IMG/VR virus record: IMGVR_UViG_3300048590_000398
Span: 1 to 27,854 of that record
Direction: 5' to 3' (one strand)
From: a virus
DNA: 27,854 nucleotides
Made by a program: the position numbers and the translations under genes. Below the pieces are notes generated by a model, which saw only the letters and a program-made list of their open reading frames with translations, ran no database searches and had not been told where the DNA came from. Positions 14,566-22,920 of the stretch are shown one piece after another (within the stretch, counting starts at the first letter, position 1; each line of letters opens with the position of its first letter).

Positions 14566-14786
14566 CCATCAAGAGCGCGTACCAATGCCAGAATCGTGAC
14601 TGCCGGGTGACGCTCGGTTGGGTGCTGTCACGCGGCGAGCGACTGAAGGTGCGTGAGGGGGTCTTCGCCGAGGACGCCGGGCCGGTGTGCCTGGTGCGGT
14701 GCCCGTCGTGCAGGGCGGTGCGGACCTTCGTGGCGCTGCGCGATGAGGCGAAACAGCCCAACGTTCCCGCAAAAATGGTAAAATAA
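14562..14786 (+). CDS. Small zinc-ribbon protein (third copy)
   Basis: A 74-residue protein with C9-x4-C14 and C47-P-S-C50, then V-R-T-F. It shares this plan with the copies at 13437 and 22621 (CPxC followed by x2-V-R-T-F/W in this and the last copy). Likely a nucleic-acid-binding zinc ribbon. The start overlaps the end of the frameshifted chaperone (ATGA), which requires that frame to be translated for coupling. The final codons (K-M-V-K, stop) contain the TAAAAT of module 4, again placing a -10-like hexamer on the 3' end of a zinc-protein gene. Confidence 0.68.
   Translation: MTIKSAYQCQNRDCRVTLGWVLSRGERLKVREGVFAEDAGPVCLVRCPSCRAVRTFVALRDEAKQPNVPAKMVK
14776..14784 (+). promoter_or_regulatory. 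Putative extended -10 (TGG TAAAAT), module 4
   Basis: TGGTAAAAT covers the last codons of the third zinc gene. The region is A-rich for this genome. No -35 is seen. Confidence 0.48.
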
Positions 14787-14788
14787 AA

Positions 14789-14826
14789 GGGCGTCGGAAT
14801 TGCGGCCCGACGCCCAGCACCGTTTT
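14789..14826 (+). terminator. Hairpin leader, module 4
   Basis: GGGCGTCGG (14789-14797) pairs exactly with CCGACGCCC (14807-14815) across a nine-base loop. TTTT follows seven bases later (14823-14826), so it is a weaker terminator than modules 1 and 2. It lies four bases after the -10. Confidence 0.68.
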
Positions 14827-14844
14827 GCGACATGGAAGACAACG

Positions 14845-15714
14845 ATGCCCTCACAGCCTACATCCTCCAGTGAACGAATGTGCAAAGGCTGCGGCGTGGT
14901 TCTCGTGCGACGCCCCAAGGAGATGCCGTCCGTATTTGCAACACGCCTATTTTGCAGCTATCCGTGCTCGGCCGAATACAGGGGTCGCAACCTTCCGCAG
15001 TCGAAAGCGTGTGTGATCTGTGGCGAACACTTCTCTCGACGCGATGGGCAAGGCGCGTCAACGTTCCGGCGGAAACAAACCTGCTCATTTGACTGCCAGC
15101 GAGTTTACATGTCGAACCGGCAGAAGGACGTGAATCCCGCATACGTGCCGCCGCCGAAACGGTGCGAGGTGTGCCGGAAGTGGTTTGCGAAACGAAAAGA
15201 GGAGTCGCATCCCACATATCTGGCGAAACGAACCTGCTCCAGAAAGTGTGCGGCAAAACGCTTGGAAGGGTGGCGCAAAGACTATCCGCCTCGTGAGTGC
15301 CCGATCTGCCATACCATGTTTGAGCGAAGAGCCGACGAACGGGCAGGGAACTGGAATCGTCGGTTGACGTGCTCGATCACGTGCCAGGCCCGCCTCATGG
15401 TGCAGGTCCGCAACCTGGGTGTTGGTGAGCGATCATCGGCCTATCCCTATCAATGGACGAGCGGGAATGGCCGACAGCTACGGGAGTGGATTCGGGAGCG
15501 CGATCAGCGAATCTGCCAAGTGTGTGGAGCAACGGAAGGGGCGAAGGTTCATGCGGTTCACCATATCGACTACGAAAAGGACAACATCAACCCATCAAAC
15601 CTCATAACACTCTGCCACCCATGCCACGGTAAGACAAACCATGACCGGTGTTTCTGGCAAGCGTTCTTCGAGCAGTTCATGGCCGAACGGAGCGATGCGG
15701 AGCGCGCCGCCTAA
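14845..15714 (+). CDS. HNH endonuclease with tandem zinc knuckles
   Basis: A 289-residue protein. Four zinc units of about 45 residues come first: C13/C16/C37/C41, C56/C59/C80/C84, C107/C110/C131/C135 and C152/C155/C176/C180, each C-x2-C...C-x3-C. A C-terminal HNH nuclease follows, with C224/C227, H239-H240, N249, C257/C260-H261 and H266. HNH enzymes cut DNA with one metal ion. Base composition is clearly less GC-rich than the neighbours and codons differ, which points to a recent insert, perhaps a homing-type nuclease between chaperone and tape-measure genes. The ATG 14845 has GGAAG upstream; a TTG at 14800 would start inside the hairpin. Confidence 0.85.
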   Translation: MPSQPTSSSERMCKGCGVVLVRRPKEMPSVFATRLFCSYPCSAEYRGRNLPQSKACVICGEHFSRRDGQGASTFRRKQTCSFDCQRVYMSNRQKDVNPAYVPPPKRCEVCRKWFAKRKEESHPTYLAKRTCSRKCAAKRLEGWRKDYPPRECPICHTMFERRADERAGNWNRRLTCSITCQARLMVQVRNLGVGERSSAYPYQWTSGNGRQLREWIRERDQRICQVCGATEGAKVHAVHHIDYEKDNINPSNLITLCHPCHGKTNHDRCFWQAFFEQFMAERSDAERAA

Positions 15715-15996
15715 CTAGGCCCGCGCTTTCCGCTTCGGATTGACCCGTACCGGCGATTGGCCAGGCACAGGTTCCGGCTCGGCGTAGGGATCATCAAAGT
15801 CCTCGAAGAGGTCGGCATCGGGCACGTAGTTTGCATCGTCGGCGGGGTCCTGTTTGGGCTGCACGTTCGCGGCGATGATGACCAGCAGGCCGACGACGAA
15901 CAGGCTACTCGCCACGCTGGTCCCGATCACCACATTGCTGACCAGGCTGACACAGAGCCAGACGATCCCCGAAAGCGCCGCGAGCCATTTGACCAT
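15715..15996 (-). CDS. Small membrane protein on the opposite strand
   Basis: A 93-residue protein, the only complete minus-strand gene here. Two hydrophobic segments (about residues 4-24 and 27-46: LAALSGIVWLCVSLV and ASSLFVVGLLVIIAA) are followed by a long acidic and then Pro/Lys/Arg-rich cytoplasmic tail (DADLFEDFDDPYAEPEP). The start at 15996 is chosen for the purine-rich GAGGGGGAT just upstream; the reading can extend 18 codons further but those look non-coding. A perfect TATAAT lies 35 bases before the start on its strand. Orientation and own promoter suggest a gene expressed in the lysogen, such as superinfection exclusion, but no function is visible. Confidence 0.68.
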   Translation of the reverse strand: MVKWLAALSGIVWLCVSLVSNVVIGTSVASSLFVVGLLVIIAANVQPKQDPADDANYVPDADLFEDFDDPYAEPEPVPGQSPVRVNPKRKARA

Positions 15997-16030
15997 GCCG
16001 ATCCCCCTCTCACGCTGAACTGATGCCGCG

Positions 16031-16036
16031 ATTATA
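16031..16036 (-). promoter_or_regulatory. -10 box TATAAT for the minus-strand gene
   Basis: The consensus TATAAT lies 35 bases before the ATG of the minus-strand membrane protein. The -35 is weak (TTCCCG at 17 bases). It is divergent from the module-5 -10 element about 35 bases away. Confidence 0.5.
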
Positions 16037-16067
16037 GCGATTCCACACAAAGCCGGGAATGCTCCCG

Positions 16068-16076
16068 TGATACACT
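16068..16076 (+). promoter_or_regulatory. Putative extended -10 (TGA TACACT), module 5
   Basis: TGATACACT stands before the tape-measure leader. No -35 is seen; the upstream bases instead hold the divergent TATAAT. Confidence 0.5.
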
Positions 16077-16102
16077 CAGGGCAGATTAGGCAGGACGTGA
16101 GG

Positions 16103-16145
16103 GCCGCCGATCTACGTCATTCGGACGTAGACGGCGGCTGTTTTT
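16103..16145 (+). terminator. Hairpin with T-tract, module 5
   Basis: A 15-pair stem with one bulge: GCCGCCG (16103-16109) with CGGCGGC (16132-16138), and CTACGTC (16112-16118) with GACGTAG (16124-16130). TGTTTTT follows. It resembles module 3 in its outer stem and stands in the tape-measure leader. Confidence 0.78.
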
Positions 16146-16167
16146 GTGGCCGCCATGAAAGCGAACC

Positions 16168-18555
16168 ATGGCGAAAGATCTCCTGATCCGGATTACGGCG
16201 ACCGACTCGGCGTCAAAGGTCTTCGAAGAAGTCGGGACCGCCGGCAAGGACATGGGCAAAGACATCGACGAGGGGGCGTCCACGGCCTCGGACGCGCTCG
16301 ACAAGACCGTCGACGCCGTGCGCCCGCTCAAGCCGGCGGTGGACGATGCCGTCAACGCCGTGCGGCCGCTGCCGAGCGCGCTCGATGATGTCGGGAAAGC
16401 CGCGCAAGACGCCGCGACGCCGCTGAACGATGCCGGCGCCGGGGCGAGCGTGCTCGGCGTCGCCATCGGAGAAGCCGGGGACAAGATCGGGGGCGCGGCC
16501 GGTGACATCGTCAAGGGGCTCGGTGACATTGTCGCGGAATCAGAGCGGACCGGGACCGCCGTCGATAAAGCGGCGCTCGGGCTTCAGGTGCTCAAAGGGG
16601 CGGCGGTCGCGGCGGGGCTGGCGCTCGGCCCGATCGTGATGGGCGCGGCCCTGAGCGCGGCGGGCTGGGCCGTGGGCGAGCTCTCCGGCCTGCTCGGCGG
16701 CGGCGACGGCCTCGCCGACCGGTTGGACGAAACCCGCGCCAATGCCGCTGAGCTCAATGCGGAAATCCTCAAGACCGCCGCCGGCATCGACAACGCGGGG
16801 CAGGCGCTGCGGCTCTTCGAGGGCGGCTCGTCGGTCAACCAGATGGTCGAGGACTTCGCCCGGCTGATCGAGCTGCAACAGGTGTTCCAGGGGGGCAACC
16901 CGGCGGGCGATTTTGCCAGCGGCGCGGTGCCCGGCATCAGCTCCTACAACGAAGCGATGGCCGAAGCCATCACGCTCACGGGCGCGTACGGGCTGTCGGC
17001 GAGCGATCTGGTGAACGGCAATCTCGACCTGACCGGATCGCTGGACGACCTGTCCACCTCGCAGGCCATGTACAACGAGCTGCTGAGCGTGACCGGGCCG
17101 GGACAGGAGGCGGTGCGGCAACGGCTCGGCGAGCTGGTCACGCAGTTGCAGAACGGCGAGATCAGCACCGAAGAGTTCAACGCGCAACTGACCTGGATGG
17201 TCCAGAACCTCGAAACCGCCTACATCGCCCCGGCGCTCGCCGCCGAATCGCTGGCGCAGTTTTCGGCGGCCGCCTACGACGCGGCGGTCAATGCCGGGCT
17301 GCTCAATACGGAAGCGGAACGATTGCAGGCGGCGGGGCTGGACAGTCTCGCGATCGATGTCGCGGTCAACCTCGACCGCTCGGCCCTGCAAAGCACGTTC
17401 GACATCATCGTCGGCGGCACCAACCGGCTGGCGCAATCGTCGCAGGCGGTGGCCGACTGGTCCGACAGTCTCGCCAACGCCGAAGACGGTCTCTCGGTGC
17501 TGGGTGAACTCTACGAGAATCAGCTGATCGAGCTTGACCAGTACAGCGCCGGCATGGCGGCGAACACGCGCATCCAGGAAGCCAACGCGGCCATCCAGGA
17601 AGAGATTCTGGCGATTCAGGCCAATCACCTGCCGCTGATGGCCGAACTGACCGAGCAGCAACGCGAGTACATCGAAGGGTTGGGCGATCTTTCAGCCGAG
17701 CAGCAGATTGCGGCCCTCGGCTTCATGGACGCCTCGCAGAGCGCCAAAGCGATGGAGTTGGCCTATCTCGCCGCCGATGCCGCCTCCGGGGCGTTAGGTG
17801 AGACCGGCGAGGCGACGGCGAGCAAGATCATCACGGCCGCGGCCAACGCGGACCCGGTGATGAAACAGATGCTGCTCGACATGGGGCTGATCTCGGAAGG
17901 GGCCGAAGGCGAGGTCGTCGTCAACTTCCCGAACGCCACCAGCGTCACCGATTCCGTCGATGCCCTGAAAGCGAGCATCGACGCGCTGACGCTGGCCATC
18001 GGCGGCACGCCGCCGGTCGATACGAGCACCAATGCCTCCGAGACGCAGGCCGAGGTCGATAGCCTGACCGGGGCCATCATCGGGATTCCGGACAGCCATA
18101 ACACCAGCATCACCGCCACCGACAACGCCTCCGGCGTGATCAGTGGCGTGATCAGCTCCCTCAACTCCATTCCCGCCGTCACCTATGCCAGCGTCGTGGT
18201 TACCACCACGCAATCCGGGCTCCCCGCTGGCACCCCCATCGGCGGGGCAATTGGCGGCGGGGCAACGGGACGAACGATCCCGTTCAATGCAGGAACGGTG
18301 CTCGACGGCGTGCCTGCGTTCGCCGGCGGCGGCACGCTGGCGCTGGTGGGGGAGGCGGGGCCGGAACTGGTGCGGCTGCCCACGGGGGCGCAGGTGACCA
18401 GCAACCCGGCGACGCGGACGCAGCTGGCCACCATGACCCGGCGCGGCCCGGAGGGGGCCGTGATCATCAACGGGCCGGTGACGCTGCAGCCGGCCGGCAG
18501 TGATGCGTATTCGGCCATTCGCCGCGCCGCGCTGGCGCGGGCACGGGGGTACTAG
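16168..18555 (+). CDS. Tail tape-measure protein
   Basis: A 795-residue protein that sets tail length and enters the cell during injection. The N-terminal 100 residues are coiled-coil-like Ala/Asp-rich (KDMGKDIDEGASTASDALDK). A long hydrophobic segment at about residues 135-175 (VAAGLALGPIVMGAALSAA) could cross membranes. The middle is helical. The C-terminal part (about 560-700) is Thr/Asn/Val-rich, then a Gly-rich GGAIGGGATGR hinge and a GEAGPELVRLPTGAQV motif found at the end of many tape measures. It follows the chaperones as expected, though separated by the HNH and minus-strand genes. The ribosome binding site is poor. Stop precedes a GTG by one base. Confidence 0.88.
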   Translation: MAKDLLIRITATDSASKVFEEVGTAGKDMGKDIDEGASTASDALDKTVDAVRPLKPAVDDAVNAVRPLPSALDDVGKAAQDAATPLNDAGAGASVLGVAIGEAGDKIGGAAGDIVKGLGDIVAESERTGTAVDKAALGLQVLKGAAVAAGLALGPIVMGAALSAAGWAVGELSGLLGGGDGLADRLDETRANAAELNAEILKTAAGIDNAGQALRLFEGGSSVNQMVEDFARLIELQQVFQGGNPAGDFASGAVPGISSYNEAMAEAITLTGAYGLSASDLVNGNLDLTGSLDDLSTSQAMYNELLSVTGPGQEAVRQRLGELVTQLQNGEISTEEFNAQLTWMVQNLETAYIAPALAAESLAQFSAAAYDAAVNAGLLNTEAERLQAAGLDSLAIDVAVNLDRSALQSTFDIIVGGTNRLAQSSQAVADWSDSLANAEDGLSVLGELYENQLIELDQYSAGMAANTRIQEANAAIQEEILAIQANHLPLMAELTEQQREYIEGLGDLSAEQQIAALGFMDASQSAKAMELAYLAADAASGALGETGEATASKIITAAANADPVMKQMLLDMGLISEGAEGEVVVNFPNATSVTDSVDALKASIDALTLAIGGTPPVDTSTNASETQAEVDSLTGAIIGIPDSHNTSITATDNASGVISGVISSLNSIPAVTYASVVVTTTQSGLPAGTPIGGAIGGGATGRTIPFNAGTVLDGVPAFAGGGTLALVGEAGPELVRLPTGAQVTSNPATRTQLATMTRRGPEGAVIINGPVTLQPAGSDAYSAIRRAALARARGY

Positions 18556-18556
18556 C

Positions 18557-20848
18557 GTGAAGATTCTTTCCTTCCGGGGGGTCACGTTCGCGCCGGATTT
18601 CTGGGTGGGCGTGACCAACGAGAACGCGCGGGGACGGTGGGCGGTGATCCCGCAGATCGCTGCCCGGCGCAACGACATGGGCGAAATCACCGGCACCACC
18701 ATCAGTGACCGGCCGATCGCCTGCCAGATCGGGCACACCGGCGCCGGCAGTCACGAGGATGCCTTCTATGGGCTGCTCGGCGCGCTCAACCCGCTCGATC
18801 CGGAACCGGGGGAGCTCGTGATCGAGCTCAACGACGGGGTGACGCAGCTGGCGTGTCAGGCGCTGATCGTCACGCCCGGCGAGCAGGCGATCGACGGCGA
18901 GGTGAACACCATCGCCGTCACCTTCCTGACCACCGATCCGATGTGGCGGGCCCTGACCGAAACGACCGAAGCCCCGGTCAGCGTGGCCAAGGGGAGCTAC
19001 GGCGGGTATGACGACGTGACGATTGACGGCGACGCCCCGGTCCATGGCACGGTGCGCCTGACGCCGACGGCGGCGGACCAGCAGGTGACGGTCCGGACCT
19101 TTTCGATCACCAACAACGGCAGTCACCCGCTGGTCAACTTTCCGGTGCGGGTCGATCTCGGCAACACCTACGACGGCACCGCGCATCCGTCGTTCTACTT
19201 CGCGCTGCTAAAAGACGGCGTGCGGCAGCGGATGCAGCTGATCAACCAGTACGGGCGGAATATCGCCTACCTCTGGCTCGTGGTCGATCACCTCGCGCCG
19301 GGCGACACCGCGGACTACACCCTGCTCCTCTCCGACACCTACCTGATGCCGGGCACCGCCTTCAATTCCTACACCCAACCCGCCTTTGACACGCAGTACG
19401 AGGTGCGGACGGTGGTGGCCGGGCCGGGTGCTACCACCGTGCACAGCATCACCGGCGTCTCCTGGGAGACTAACCAGTGGCGCGGCGGCGTCATGCGCGC
19501 CCTGACCGGCACGCAGGCCGGGGTCGAGCGGGAGATCACGGCCAGCACCGCCGCCGGCCTGACGACGGCGGCCTTTCCGGGGGCGGTGGCCGGCGGCGAG
19601 AGCGTGCTGATCACCCTCTCGAGTAACGGCAAATGGGTCTACCCCGTGCGGCAGACGGAGCGCAACGACAGCCGGCGCGGGCTCTGGTGGATCAACCAGG
19701 GGCAGAAGGCCCCCGGCGATGCCCGCTTCGACGTGCCGGGCGCGTGGGCGCCGTACCTGTATATCGACAACGACGATGTCAAGAACCAGGCGGACTGGAC
19801 GGCGGTCAACGTGGGGACGGTGGACTACTTCGCCATCCTCGACGCGGACCGTTCGTTCCCGGGCGGGTCGTCGGTGCTCGACAACGGCGCGGACGGGGTG
19901 AGCCTGACGATGCCGTTCCCGATCACCGGGCTGCGGCTCACCTACCAGTTCAAGAACCCGAACGGGATGGCGACCTTCGTCGTGGGGAGCCGGGAAGCGG
20001 GCGGGGCGCTCGGCTTCATCCACGAGTACACCGACACGGCGCAGCTGACGACCCTGACCAACCGGAGCGAGCAGACCCTGACCCTGACCGCCGAGACCAT
20101 CCAGCTCTACCTCGGGCTGATTCCGACCACGATCGGCAACCAGGTGCAGGATGAGATCGGCGAGCGCTGGGCCGGGGACGACGGCACCGCCACGAGCGGA
20201 TCGACCACGCAGCTCAACGACAACACGAAAGAGTGGATTGCCGATCAGTGGATCGGGGCGTCGGCGCGGATCATCTCCGGCACCGGGGCGGGGCAGGAAG
20301 CGGCCATCACCGACAACGGCACCAACAATCTCACCGCCTCGTTCGCCACGGCCCCGGATTCGACCAGCCGCTACGTGATCCGGCAGAAGCGGGGTATGGT
20401 GGCGACCGCGCGAACCAACGACCGGCTCGAAGTGACGTGGGACGCCAGCGCCCTCACGATCAGCACCCCCACGGCCCCGGTGAGCGGCTACCTCCTCAAC
20501 CGGACCCTCTATCTCGACCGGGACACGGCGAGCAGCAATCCGCCGTACCAGCGGTTCCAGTTCGACCCCGACGATACGAGCCGCTACATCGTCCTGACGA
20601 GCGGCGAGACGTTCGTGATCGATGGGGCGCAGCAGCGCGCATGGATCGAAAACGGCGGCGGCGTGGAGCTGCGGAACGTGCCGCCGCGCGCGCTGCTGGT
20701 GCATGACGTGGAGGCGGACGGCACCGAACGCCTGGCCGAGCGGTGGCTGTGGCTGACGCCGGGCACGCACGATCTGAAGCTCGCGGCGAAGACCGATGGC
20801 AACACGTACGATCTCGCCCTCGCGTACACGCCGGCGGTCTTCGGCTGA
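18557..20848 (+). CDS. Distal tail (Dit-like) protein with added domains
   Basis: A 763-residue tail-tip protein. GTG 18557 is chosen because upstream in-frame codons lie inside the tape measure, and it leads straight into KILSFRGVTF, a usual Dit start. The first 150 residues (N-terminal Dit-like ring domain) end with a segment typical of tube-tip proteins (IAVTFLTTDPMWRALTET). Residues about 185-300 (TFSITNNGSHPLVNFPVRVD and YLWLVVDHLAPGDTADYTLL) form a DUF2341-like beta domain. The rest is beta-rich and may bind carbohydrate. A Dit ring joins the tube to the baseplate. The stop overlaps the next start (TGATG). Length is above the family's usual 250-300. Confidence 0.75.
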   Translation: MKILSFRGVTFAPDFWVGVTNENARGRWAVIPQIAARRNDMGEITGTTISDRPIACQIGHTGAGSHEDAFYGLLGALNPLDPEPGELVIELNDGVTQLACQALIVTPGEQAIDGEVNTIAVTFLTTDPMWRALTETTEAPVSVAKGSYGGYDDVTIDGDAPVHGTVRLTPTAADQQVTVRTFSITNNGSHPLVNFPVRVDLGNTYDGTAHPSFYFALLKDGVRQRMQLINQYGRNIAYLWLVVDHLAPGDTADYTLLLSDTYLMPGTAFNSYTQPAFDTQYEVRTVVAGPGATTVHSITGVSWETNQWRGGVMRALTGTQAGVEREITASTAAGLTTAAFPGAVAGGESVLITLSSNGKWVYPVRQTERNDSRRGLWWINQGQKAPGDARFDVPGAWAPYLYIDNDDVKNQADWTAVNVGTVDYFAILDADRSFPGGSSVLDNGADGVSLTMPFPITGLRLTYQFKNPNGMATFVVGSREAGGALGFIHEYTDTAQLTTLTNRSEQTLTLTAETIQLYLGLIPTTIGNQVQDEIGERWAGDDGTATSGSTTQLNDNTKEWIADQWIGASARIISGTGAGQEAAITDNGTNNLTASFATAPDSTSRYVIRQKRGMVATARTNDRLEVTWDASALTISTPTAPVSGYLLNRTLYLDRDTASSNPPYQRFQFDPDDTSRYIVLTSGETFVIDGAQQRAWIENGGGVELRNVPPRALLVHDVEADGTERLAERWLWLTPGTHDLKLAAKTDGNTYDLALAYTPAVFG

Positions 20849-21843
20849 TGGCCGCCCGCATCCTGATCAGCGACATCGGCGGCGGGAACGAACAGCGCCT
20901 CCCCACGAACGGGATTAGCCGGAGCTGGGCGGTCGAAACGCCGGGCACGCTCTCGGCGGAGCTTCTGACCGAGACACTGGTGCAGGCCGGGCTGACCCAG
21001 CCGAAAGGCAGGTGGGTGCGGGTGGAGGCCAACGATGTCGGGACCTGGGCCGGGGTCGTGCAGGAAACGCAGCCCCGCGACGACGGCACCACCGAACTGA
21101 CCGCCACCGACTGGCGCATCCTGCTCAGTGACCGCCGCCTGTCGCGGCGCGCGCGGCCGCTCTTCGGCCCGCCCGGCACCCTGGCGCTGGCGGCGCTGGC
21201 CGATGCCGAGCGGCACGGGCCGGTGTGGGTGCGGGACCGCACCGCCGACGAGACCGGGCAGCCGGTCGAACTGCGGCTTGACGGGCAGACGCTCGGCTCG
21301 GCGCTCGACGGCCTCGCCCGGGCATCCGGCGCCGAGTGGCGGATCGATCCCGACACCATGGCCTTCAGCTGGGGCCGGAGCGGCACGGACCGTTCCGCCA
21401 CGCGGCAGCTCGTCGCGCCCCGGCACATCGTCTCGTATACCCTGCCCGATTCGATTGCCCCGGTGATCAACGACCTGCTGGTCTACGCGCTCGATGACCG
21501 GACCGAGCTGCGGCGGGCCGTGCGGGTCGAGAACGTGGCCTCGATTGCCGCGCACGGGCGCCGACAGGACGAAACGGTGCTGGCCATGCCGGGCAGCGTG
21601 ATTGCGCTGCGGCCGGCCGCGCAGGCGCTGGTCAACCGGCTGGCCTATCTGGGACAAACCTTCGAGGCGCAGCTGGTCAACGTCGATCGCTGCTTCGGCT
21701 GGGTGCGGGAGGGGGACACGATCGCCTGCCTGCTGCCCGGGAATAACCAGCAGGTGACGGTCCGCATCATGGCGCGGTCACTGAGTGAGCCGGACGGCAT
21801 CATGGCCGTCTCCGGGATCGTCACGGATCGGAGGATCGGGTGA
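20848..21843 (+). CDS. Tail hub / tail-associated protein
   Basis: A 331-residue protein following the Dit-like gene, the usual place of the tail hub (Tal, gp27-like). It has a beta-barrel-like N-terminus (GISRSWAVETPGTLSAELLT, VRVEANDVGTWAGVVQETQP), a central LDGQTLGSALDGLARASGAEW helix typical of hub proteins, and a C-terminal strand pair ending in a DRR-type motif. A hub trimer caps the tube and often carries cell-wall hydrolase or adhesion domains; none is obvious here. It overlaps its neighbours by TGATG at both ends. Role inferred from order and pattern. Confidence 0.65.
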   Translation: MAARILISDIGGGNEQRLPTNGISRSWAVETPGTLSAELLTETLVQAGLTQPKGRWVRVEANDVGTWAGVVQETQPRDDGTTELTATDWRILLSDRRLSRRARPLFGPPGTLALAALADAERHGPVWVRDRTADETGQPVELRLDGQTLGSALDGLARASGAEWRIDPDTMAFSWGRSGTDRSATRQLVAPRHIVSYTLPDSIAPVINDLLVYALDDRTELRRAVRVENVASIAAHGRRQDETVLAMPGSVIALRPAAQALVNRLAYLGQTFEAQLVNVDRCFGWVREGDTIACLLPGNNQQVTVRIMARSLSEPDGIMAVSGIVTDRRIG

Positions 21844-22376
21844 TGCGGCGCAATCCGCCCACGCTGGTCAACCCGGATGATGTGGTCACCGCGGCCACCG
21901 ACCAGCAGCTCGGCATCACGCCCCGGCAGACGCTCGAAGACCGCCTCGCCGCCGTGGAACGGCTGCTGGTGCGGCAGGACGGCGTGCTCGCCCGGTTGCT
22001 GCGCGGCCTCGCGCCGGCCGTCCCGGCCATGCAGGCCGGACCGAACGGCCCGTCGACCATCGCCGTGCAGGCGGCGGCGGGATCGACGGCCACGGCCACG
22101 GTGACCGGCACCGATGACGAGGGCCTGATCGTGCTCACGCCGGGCGGTACCGGCATCACGACCGGCACGCAGGCCATCGTGACCTTCAAGCTCCCCCGAG
22201 CGAGCGCCAACTACACCGTCCATCTCCAGGCGTTCTCGGCGGCGGCCCGGACGGCGGGGGCGACCGTGGGCCCGGCCAGTCGCTCGGCGTCGAGCTGGCA
22301 GATCACCACCGGCACGGCGCTTTCGAGCGGATCCACCTATCAGTGGCTCTACCGCGTCGGAAAGGTGTACGGCTAA
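21843..22376 (+). CDS. Tail-tip protein, putative receptor-binding
   Basis: A 177-residue protein. ATG 21843 is chosen for the TGATG overlap; a GTG one codon upstream is equally possible. An N-terminal helical part ends in a coiled coil (LEDRLAAVERLLVRQDGVLA), followed by a beta-rich C-terminal domain (PSTIAVQAAAGSTATATVTG, ASANYTVHLQAFSAAAR, SGSTYQWLYRVG). A coiled-coil stalk with a small beta head is common in trimeric tail-tip or receptor-binding proteins. Stop and next start overlap as TAATG. No family is recognised with certainty. Confidence 0.6.
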   Translation: MRRNPPTLVNPDDVVTAATDQQLGITPRQTLEDRLAAVERLLVRQDGVLARLLRGLAPAVPAMQAGPNGPSTIAVQAAAGSTATATVTGTDDEGLIVLTPGGTGITTGTQAIVTFKLPRASANYTVHLQAFSAAARTAGATVGPASRSASSWQITTGTALSSGSTYQWLYRVGKVYG

Positions 22377-22624
22377 TGGGACGGCGGGAGGATCTGGCGG
22401 CGCGGCTGACGAGCCTGCAGGGCCCGAAGGACCGGGCGCTGGCGATTGGGCGCTGGGTGGCGCTCAACCGGGACGAGCTCATCGACGGCGCGCCGGCGGC
22501 GATCGTGCCCGCGCTGCTGGAAATCGAGAGAATTTACTATTCCGTGGAAGACGGGGTGGCTCCAGTGAGCGAACTCATCGCGGCGTTCCGGGCGGTCCGG
22601 GACGCGGTGCAGGCGCTGGCATGA
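22376..22624 (+). CDS. Small helical phage protein
   Basis: An 82-residue helical, moderately charged protein (REDLAARLTSLQGPKDRALA, ELIAAFRAVRDAVQALA) starting in a TAATG overlap and ending in ATGA with the fourth zinc protein. No membrane segment, cysteine or known motif. Its place between tail-tip genes and the zinc protein does not define a role. Confidence 0.6.
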   Translation: MGRREDLAARLTSLQGPKDRALAIGRWVALNRDELIDGAPAAIVPALLEIERIYYSVEDGVAPVSELIAAFRAVRDAVQALA

Positions 22625-22824
22625 ACGCCATGGTCTTGACCTGCGCGAATCCGGCCTGCCGGCTGCCCCTGGGCCGCTGGCGCCCGGAGACCGGGCACCT
22701 GACCAAGGCACGGGATGTGCGGGTGGTCTATGATCGGACGCAGCAGATCGCGCACCTCCAGTGCCCGGCCTGCGAGACGGTGCGCACCTGGCGCGCCGGT
22801 GGAACCAAGCGCCGTCGGTCGTAG
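22621..22824 (+). CDS. Small zinc-ribbon protein (fourth copy)
   Basis: A 67-residue protein with C8-x4-C13 and C48-P-A-C51, then V-R-T-W and a basic tail (GGTKRRRS). The spacing and the CPxC-x2-V-R-T-(F/W) end match the copy at 14562 most closely. The basic tail suits nucleic-acid binding. It starts in an ATGA overlap and is the last gene before module 6, as the other copies are before modules 1, 3 and 4. Here the -10-like TAAACT lies just after the stop rather than inside it. Confidence 0.68.
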   Translation: MNAMVLTCANPACRLPLGRWRPETGHLTKARDVRVVYDRTQQIAHLQCPACETVRTWRAGGTKRRRS

Positions 22825-22834
22825 CGACATACGG

Positions 22835-22840
22835 TAAACT
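22835..22840 (+). promoter_or_regulatory. Putative -10 element (TAAACT), module 6
   Basis: TAAACT lies 11 bases after the fourth zinc-protein stop, preceded by CGG rather than the TGn of an extended -10, with no -35. The hexamer is the same as in module 2. Confidence 0.45.
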
Positions 22841-22871
22841 AGTGCTCACGACAACCGAAGATGATGGCACG

Positions 22872-22920
22872 CGGGCCGTCAGCAGCGCCTCCTCCCAGGC
22901 GCACGCTGGCGGTCCGTTTT
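22872..22920 (+). terminator. Long hairpin with T-tract, module 6
   Basis: A 12-pair lower stem (with two G-U pairs) and a six-pair upper stem separated by a small bulge run from 22872 to 22916. The loop is CCTCCC. TTTT follows, then CG. It has terminator form. The loop's CCTCCC is complementary to Shine-Dalgarno sequences. Confidence 0.75.

Noticed and set aside
14800-14844. TTG start for the HNH gene at 14800
   Set aside because: It lies inside the module-4 hairpin and the added residues are not like the rest of the protein.
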